8,954 bases of DNA, from assembly GCA_040510575.1 (NCBI GenBank), contig JBEVIU010000143.1, positions 1-8,954 on the forward strand. The letters are read 5' to 3'. The first letter of the stretch is position 1; each line of letters begins with the position of its first letter. Under the pieces are notes generated by a model. That model had not been told where the DNA came from. It saw nothing but the letters and a program-made list of their open reading frames with translations, and did not search any database. The stretch is from DASUMF01 sp040510575. Its GTDB lineage: Bacteria; Actinomycetota; Acidimicrobiia; IMCC26256; DASPTH01. The translations under genes and the position numbers were made by a program. Below are positions 5,276 to 8,954 of the stretch, piece by piece.

Positions 5276-6139
5276 TCACACGGCTGGCGTCAGGCCAAGG
5301 GCTTGGTAGATCTCTCGCGTCGCGCTCGATCGGTTGAGCGTGTAGAAGTGCAGGCCCGGCGCGCCGCCGTCGAGCAGGGTGCGGCACAGCTGGGTCGCCT
5401 CGTCGATGCCGACGGCGCGCACCGCCTTCGGGTCGTCGCCCACCGCTTCGAGCTTCTCGCGCAGCCACTGCGGGAACTCCGAGCCCTGCATCGCCGCCAT
5501 CCGCTCGATCGAGCTCAACCGGGTGGCGGGCATGATGCCGGCCACGACCGGCTTGTCGACGCCGAGGCCGCGAAGGCTTCCGACCAGGTCGAAGTAGTGG
5601 CGGGCATCGAAGAAGAACTGCGTGATCGCGAAGTCGGCGACTCCGAGCTTGGCCGCCGCGTGCTCGCGGTCGGACTCGACGCTCGGGGAGCGCGGATGCG
5701 GCTCCGGGTGCACGGCCACGCCGATGGAGAAGTCGCCGAGCTCGCGCACCAGGTGCACGAGCTCGATCGCATGATGCAGCTCACCCGGTGGGAGCCCCGC
5801 GTCCTGGGGAATGTCGCCGCCGAGGGCGAGGATGTTCTCGACGCCGGCATCGCGGTACCGACCGACGATCTCGACGAGCTCCGCTCGGGTGTGTCCAGCG
5901 CAGGTGAGGTGGGCCATCGCGGTCATCGTCGTGGCCTGGTCGATCGAGACGACCAGTTCGTGGGTGCGCTCGCGCGTGCTGCCGCCCGCGCCGTAGGTGA
6001 CCGACACGTAGGACGGGCCGAGTGGTTCCAGCGTTCGCAGCGTGCGCGCCAAGACCTGCTCCATCGCCTCGTCCTTCGGCGGGAAGAACTCGAAGGAGTA
6101 GGTGGTCCCGGTGCGCAGGAGCTCGTGGATCTTGGCCAT
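5276..6139 (-). CDS. metF: 5,10-methylenetetrahydrofolate reductase (MetF/MTHFR)
   Basis: A 287-aa FAD-dependent TIM-barrel enzyme that reduces 5,10-methylene-THF to 5-methyl-THF, the methyl donor for methionine synthesis. The length and domain fit bacterial MetF without the eukaryotic regulatory half. Visible motifs are SFEFFPP with catalytic-type Glu17, SVTYGAGGSTRERT (residues 46-59), HLTCAGHTRAEL, LALGGDIP with Asp109 near the flavin, FAITQFFFDARHY, and VAGIMPATRLSSIERM. The ATG at 6139 (MAKIHELLRTG) is preferred over in-frame ATGs at 6163 and 6205 because family members begin here and a TACGCT hexamer lies 10 nt upstream. It is divergent from the FrhB-like gene and ends against the tRNA-side hairpin. 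The electron donor (NADH, or another carrier) cannot be read from the sequence. Confidence 0.96.
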   Translation of the reverse strand: MAKIHELLRTGTTYSFEFFPPKDEAMEQVLARTLRTLEPLGPSYVSVTYGAGGSTRERTHELVVSIDQATTMTAMAHLTCAGHTRAELVEIVGRYRDAGVENILALGGDIPQDAGLPPGELHHAIELVHLVRELGDFSIGVAVHPEPHPRSPSVESDREHAAAKLGVADFAITQFFFDARHYFDLVGSLRGLGVDKPVVAGIMPATRLSSIERMAAMQGSEFPQWLREKLEAVGDDPKAVRAVGIDEATQLCRTLLDGGAPGLHFYTLNRSSATREIYQALGLTPAV

Positions 6140-6149
6140 CGAACCCAAA

Positions 6150-6155
6150 AGCGTA
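6150..6155 (-). promoter_or_regulatory. Possible -10 element (TACGCT) for metF
   Basis: On the minus strand, TACGCT, identical to the ferredoxin -10 hexamer, ends 10 nt before the metF ATG at 6139. The spacing is slightly long for strict leaderless initiation, so a leader of a few nt is likely. No ribosome-binding site is seen. Confidence 0.4.
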
Positions 6156-6191
6156 CGCGACATCACATGGTCGCCCGCACAACGGCTATGC

Positions 6192-6197
6192 CATACT
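6192..6197 (+). promoter_or_regulatory. Predicted -10 element (CATACT) for the FrhB-like gene
   Basis: CATACT differs from TATAAT at two positions and ends 6 nt before the ATG at 6204, predicting a leaderless mRNA. The 64-nt space to metF must hold both divergent promoters. Confidence 0.45.
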
Positions 6198-6203
6198 GCG
6201 ACC

Positions 6204-7331
6204 ATGCCGCCCGAGAAGCTCCACTGGAAGCATCTCTACTCCGAGGTGGTGACCTCGGGGTTGTGCACCGGGTGCTCCGGCTGTGTGATCGCATGCCCGC
6301 ACGACGTGCTCGGCTACCGCGACGACGAAGGGATCTACCGTCCCTTCCAGCTCGAGGACGGCTTTGCGCCCGACAACTGCAGCCACGGCGAGAAGGGGTG
6401 CACGTCCTGCACGCGAGCGTGTCCTCGGTTCCGCGCCTGGGAGCCCGAGATCGACGAGTTCATGTTCGGGCGCACCCGGGCCGCCGACGAGCCGTCGGGC
6501 ATCTACAAGGACATCATGCTCACCCGGGCCGCCGACCCGATCCTCGCTGAGGTCGGTCAAGACGGCGGGCTCGTCTCCGCGATCCTCGTGTACGCGCTCG
6601 AGCACGATCTCATCGACGCCGCGCTGGTCAGCTACCTCGAAGGCGACGGATCCACGTGGAAGGCCATCCCTGGCGTCGCCCGCACGCGCGACGAAGTGAT
6701 CGCGTCGGCGGGGAGCCGGTACACCTACTCCGCGAACCCGATGGCATACGCCGACGCGGTCGAGGGCGGGGCGGAGCGCATCGCGCTCGTCGGCATGAGT
6801 TGCCAGAGCTCGATGCCGCCCGTGATGAAGCAACGCAAGGCCGGAAAGGTCGCCCGTCGCTTCGCGCTCAACATCGGGCTGCTGTGCTCGAAGACCTTCG
6901 ACGACGCGATCTTCGAAGAGCTGTTCGAGGCGAAGTACGGCCTGCACAAGGCCGACATCAAGAAGATGAACATCAAGGGCGTGTTCCAGGTCTGGATGCA
7001 CAACGGCGACTACCACGAGATCCCGTTGAAGGAGTGCCACGCGTGGACGCGTGAGGGTTGCAAGATGTGCCCCGACTTCGCGGCCGAGCACGCCGACATC
7101 TCCACCGGCGGGATCGGCAAGTTCGGCGACTGGACGCTCACCATCGTGCGCACGGATGCCGGCCGCGAGTTGATGGAAGGGATGCTCGCCGCGGGCTGGA
7201 TCGAGACCCGCCCGGGCGACGACGATCCCGACGCGATCGCGCTGATGCACAAGCTCTCGATCCGGTCGCGCAAGCGCTGGCCCGAGACGGCGTACCTCGA
7301 CGCACCGCGCCTGATCCCCACCGCCACCTGA
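6204..7331 (+). CDS. FrhB/FdhB-family iron-sulfur flavoprotein (F420 dehydrogenase beta-subunit type)
   Basis: A 375-aa protein of the coenzyme F420 hydrogenase/dehydrogenase beta-subunit family. At the N-terminus are two ferredoxin-type 4Fe-4S motifs: C21-x2-C24-x2-C27-x3-C31-P, then C59-x6-C66-x2-C69-x3-C73-P. The family core follows: VGQDGGLVSAILVYALE, ALVGMSCQSSMPP, NIGLLCSKTF and, near the end, CKMCPDFAAEHADISTGGIG, whose cysteines help bind a further cluster beside FAD. FrhB-type modules move electrons between F420H2, FAD and Fe-S partners in hydrogenases, formate dehydrogenases and sulfite reductase. Related proteins reduce chlorophyll intermediates, so F420 use is likely but not certain. 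No hydrogenase or formate dehydrogenase gene is present; the nearest redox enzyme is the divergent metF. The start is set by homology and by the CATACT hexamer 6 nt upstream. Confidence 0.9.
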   Translation: MPPEKLHWKHLYSEVVTSGLCTGCSGCVIACPHDVLGYRDDEGIYRPFQLEDGFAPDNCSHGEKGCTSCTRACPRFRAWEPEIDEFMFGRTRAADEPSGIYKDIMLTRAADPILAEVGQDGGLVSAILVYALEHDLIDAALVSYLEGDGSTWKAIPGVARTRDEVIASAGSRYTYSANPMAYADAVEGGAERIALVGMSCQSSMPPVMKQRKAGKVARRFALNIGLLCSKTFDDAIFEELFEAKYGLHKADIKKMNIKGVFQVWMHNGDYHEIPLKECHAWTREGCKMCPDFAAEHADISTGGIGKFGDWTLTIVRTDAGRELMEGMLAAGWIETRPGDDDPDAIALMHKLSIRSRKRWPETAYLDAPRLIPTAT

Positions 7332-7344
7332 CGCCTCGGGGATC

Positions 7345-7351
7345 GGAGAGG
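7345..7351 (+). promoter_or_regulatory. Ribosome-binding site (GGAGAGG) for the receiver-like gene
   Basis: GGAGAGG lies about 7 nt before the GTG at 7359 and fixes that start. It suggests the gene is read on a transcript continuing from the FrhB-like gene, whose stop is 27 nt upstream of the GTG. Confidence 0.5.
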
Positions 7352-7358
7352 TTCCCTC

Positions 7359-7664
7359 GTGCGCGTGGTTGCGATGGTCGACGATCTGATGGACCGGTCG
7401 CGTGTGTCCGCGGCGATCGACGGCGTCACCTTCACCCGTGATCCGGCGTCCTGCGCAGATGCAGATGTCGTGATCATCGACGTCGCGCGTCACGGCGGCG
7501 CGATCTCGGCCGCGCGATCCGCAGCACCGTCTGCACGCATCGTGGCCTTCGGCCCCCACGTGGACGACGCCACACTGGCGCAGGCCGGGGTCGACGGGGC
7601 CGACGCGGTGCTGGCCCGTTCGGTGTTCTTCCGTGATCCGGACGCGGCGGTTACCGCGAAGTAA
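7359..7664 (+). CDS. Small receiver-like (CheY-fold) protein, degenerate
   Basis: A 101-aa protein with the alternating strand/helix pattern of a response-regulator receiver but no output domain. Residues MRVVAMVDDLM provide the first strand with acidic Asp8 and Asp9. ADVVIIDVARHGG places Asp41 where the phosphoacceptor would be. ARIVAFGPHVDD occupies the strand-4 position without the conserved Thr/Ser. DAVLARSVFFRD resembles strand 5 with Arg in place of the invariant Lys. It is shorter than a standard receiver (about 120 aa), with a compressed middle. Phosphorylation is therefore doubtful, and a nucleotide- or protein-binding Rossmann-like role is equally possible. It is probably co-transcribed with the FrhB-like gene and lies 31 nt before the acyl-adenylating enzyme. 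Confidence 0.72.
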   Translation: MRVVAMVDDLMDRSRVSAAIDGVTFTRDPASCADADVVIIDVARHGGAISAARSAAPSARIVAFGPHVDDATLAQAGVDGADAVLARSVFFRDPDAAVTAK

Positions 7665-7695
7665 CCCGTTCGTCGCGCGTGGAGTCGGAATTGGG

Positions 7696-8954
7696 ATGTC
7701 TCTCGGCGCGCGCCTCGAATCCGGAGCTGCCGGCGGCGCGGCGATCACCTTCGTGGGCTCAGCGGCGGGCGAGGCCGGCGGTACGGATGGGATCGACCGG
7801 GTCGAGTGGGCCCGCCTGCACGACGACGCTCGCGCCATGGCTGCGGCGCTCCAACGCCGAGGGATCGGGCCCGGCGCGCACGTCGGCGTGCTCGGCCCCA
7901 CGTCACGACCGCTCGTCACCGCGCTGCAGGCGATCTGGCTCACCGGAGCGACGGTCGTCGCCCTCCCGCTCCCGATGCGGCTGGGCTCGCTCGAGCAGTT
8001 CGTCGCCCAGACCCGACAGCGAATCCTGCACGCCGACCTGGCGCTGGTGCTCGTCGACGCGGAGCTGACCGAATTGCTCGACGCCCCCGACGGCCTGGAG
8101 GTCGCACAACTCCACGATCTCGTGAACGAGGCCCGCGGCGGCGAACGGGGCTTCCTGCGCGCGGCGGACGACCCGGAGCGGCTTGCGATCCTGCAGTTCA
8201 CGAGCGGTTCCACCGCGGAGCCCAAGGGCGTGATGCTCCCGGATCGGTGCATCGTGGCCAACACCGATGCGATCGTGGAGGCCGCCGCCATCAGCCCCGA
8301 CGACACCGCGGTGTCGTGGCTCCCGCTGTACCACGACATGGGCCTCATCGGGTTGCTGCTCACCCCGATGCTGATCGGCGCCGACCTCGTGCTCGGCGCC
8401 CCGCAAGACTTCCTCGCCGCGCCCGCGGTGTGGCTGGAGTGGATCTCGACGTTCCGCGGCACGATCACCGCGGGGCCGAGCTTCTCGTACGCGCTGGCGG
8501 CACGCGCGCTGCGGCGCGGGAACCTCGACGTCGACCTGTCGTCGTGGCGACTCGCGCTCAACGGAGCGGAGCCCGTCGACCCCGATGCGGTCGACGCGTT
8601 CTGTGCTGCCGGCGCGCCGTACGGGCTGGATGCCAAGGCCGCGTTCCCGGTGTTCGGGATGGCAGAAGCCACGCTCGCGGTCGCCTTCCCGGCCCTCGGC
8701 GCAGGGATGGAGGTCGACGTGATCGACCGCGCCGCGCTCGAGCTCGAGGGCACCGCGCGCCCCATCGACGCCGGCAACGAGCGGGCGCGAGGGCTGGCCG
8801 TGCTCGGCCGGGCCGTGCGCGGCCTCGAGATGCGCATCGCCGACCGCGAAACCGGCGCACCGCTCGGTGACCGTGGGGTGGGCGAGCTGCAACTGCGCGG
8901 CGTGTCGATCACACCCGGCTACTACCGCAACGACGACGCCACCGCCGCTGCGTT
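7696..8954 (+). CDS. Fatty-acyl-AMP ligase-like / acyl-CoA synthetase (3' end beyond window)
   Basis: The first 419 codons of an ANL-superfamily adenylate-forming enzyme, which activates a fatty acid with ATP. Visible core motifs are the P-loop LQFTSGSTAEPKGVML (residues about 166-181), WLPLYHDMGLIGLLLTPM with Tyr212-His213-Asp214, RLALNGAEPVD, FPVFGMAEATLAVAFP with Glu324, and GELQLRGVSITPGYYRND near the right edge. YHDMGL, NGAEPV and GMAEATL are wordings typical of fatty-acyl-AMP ligases (FadD/FAAL), which hand acyl-adenylate to a carrier protein. A CoA ligase is not excluded because the C-terminal domain and the FAAL insertion cannot be judged fully. The Gly after SGST is replaced by Ala (SGSTAEPKG). 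The ATG at 7696 is the likely start; GGAG about 11 nt upstream is a weak ribosome-binding site. The sequence stays open to the last base. Confidence 0.9.
   Translation, partial: MSLGARLESGAAGGAAITFVGSAAGEAGGTDGIDRVEWARLHDDARAMAAALQRRGIGPGAHVGVLGPTSRPLVTALQAIWLTGATVVALPLPMRLGSLEQFVAQTRQRILHADLALVLVDAELTELLDAPDGLEVAQLHDLVNEARGGERGFLRAADDPERLAILQFTSGSTAEPKGVMLPDRCIVANTDAIVEAAAISPDDTAVSWLPLYHDMGLIGLLLTPMLIGADLVLGAPQDFLAAPAVWLEWISTFRGTITAGPSFSYALAARALRRGNLDVDLSSWRLALNGAEPVDPDAVDAFCAAGAPYGLDAKAAFPVFGMAEATLAVAFPALGAGMEVDVIDRAALELEGTARPIDAGNERARGLAVLGRAVRGLEMRIADRETGAPLGDRGVGELQLRGVSITPGYYRNDDATAAA

Noticed and set aside
6186..8912. A 908-codon open frame on the minus strand.
   Set aside because: It lies opposite the FrhB-like, receiver-like and acyl-AMP-ligase genes, is rich in Arg/Ser/Ala/Val with no domain, and results from the scarcity of stop codons in antisense GC-rich DNA.
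1..8954. CRISPR array, insertion sequence, phage or defence genes.
   Set aside because: No spaced direct repeats, terminal inverted repeats with transposase, or phage/defence motifs were seen on either strand.

Overview
The window is GC-rich, single-copy-looking chromosomal DNA from an actinobacterium. The gene content fits a free-living, F420-using lineage such as Acidimicrobiia: an F420-type PPOX split-barrel protein, an FrhB-type iron-sulfur flavoprotein, a fatty-acyl-AMP-ligase-like enzyme, VOC proteins, many GTG starts, and promoters placed so that transcripts would be leaderless. The lineage is inferred from this content, not proven. There is no integrase, transposase, phage gene, toxin-antitoxin pair or CRISPR array. 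I did not find a clearly new defence or mobile system.

Layout. At 1-174 there is an ambiguous minus-strand coding signal, possibly frameshifted. A two-domain VOC protein (204-1010) and an enlarged ferredoxin with two cysteine motifs (1050-1445) follow on the plus strand. At 1458-1597 lies the decayed remnant of a short-chain dehydrogenase. A small PH-like membrane protein (1693-2088, +) converges with, and overlaps by 29 nt, a secreted PI-PLC-like phosphodiesterase (2060-3118, -). That gene shares a tight divergent promoter with a four-gene plus-strand cluster: single-domain VOC (3153-3542), ASCH-domain protein (3546-4166), F420/PPOX protein (4180-4608) and tRNA adenosine deaminase tadA (4608-5078). 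tRNA-Ser(CGA) follows at 5136-5223 with its own promoter. A strong perfect hairpin (5241-5268) separates it from the convergent metF (5276-6139, -). metF is divergent, across 64 nt, from an FrhB/FdhB-family protein (6204-7331, +). A degenerate receiver-like protein (7359-7664) and an acyl-adenylate-forming ligase that runs off the right edge (7696 onward) close the window.

How the genes relate. The most suggestive pairing is metF with the FrhB-type protein. FrhB modules pass electrons between F420 and flavin/Fe-S partners, and metF encodes a flavoprotein that needs electrons to reduce methylene-tetrahydrofolate. An F420-linked one-carbon step is therefore a testable idea, but it rests on adjacency only. 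The four-gene cluster mixes a probable nucleic-acid-binding ASCH protein with a tRNA-editing enzyme. The most reproducible sequence-level pattern is a TAnnnT-like hexamer 6-8 nt upstream of six different gene 5' ends (7 nt before the tRNA). This predicts that much of this region is transcribed as leaderless mRNA.
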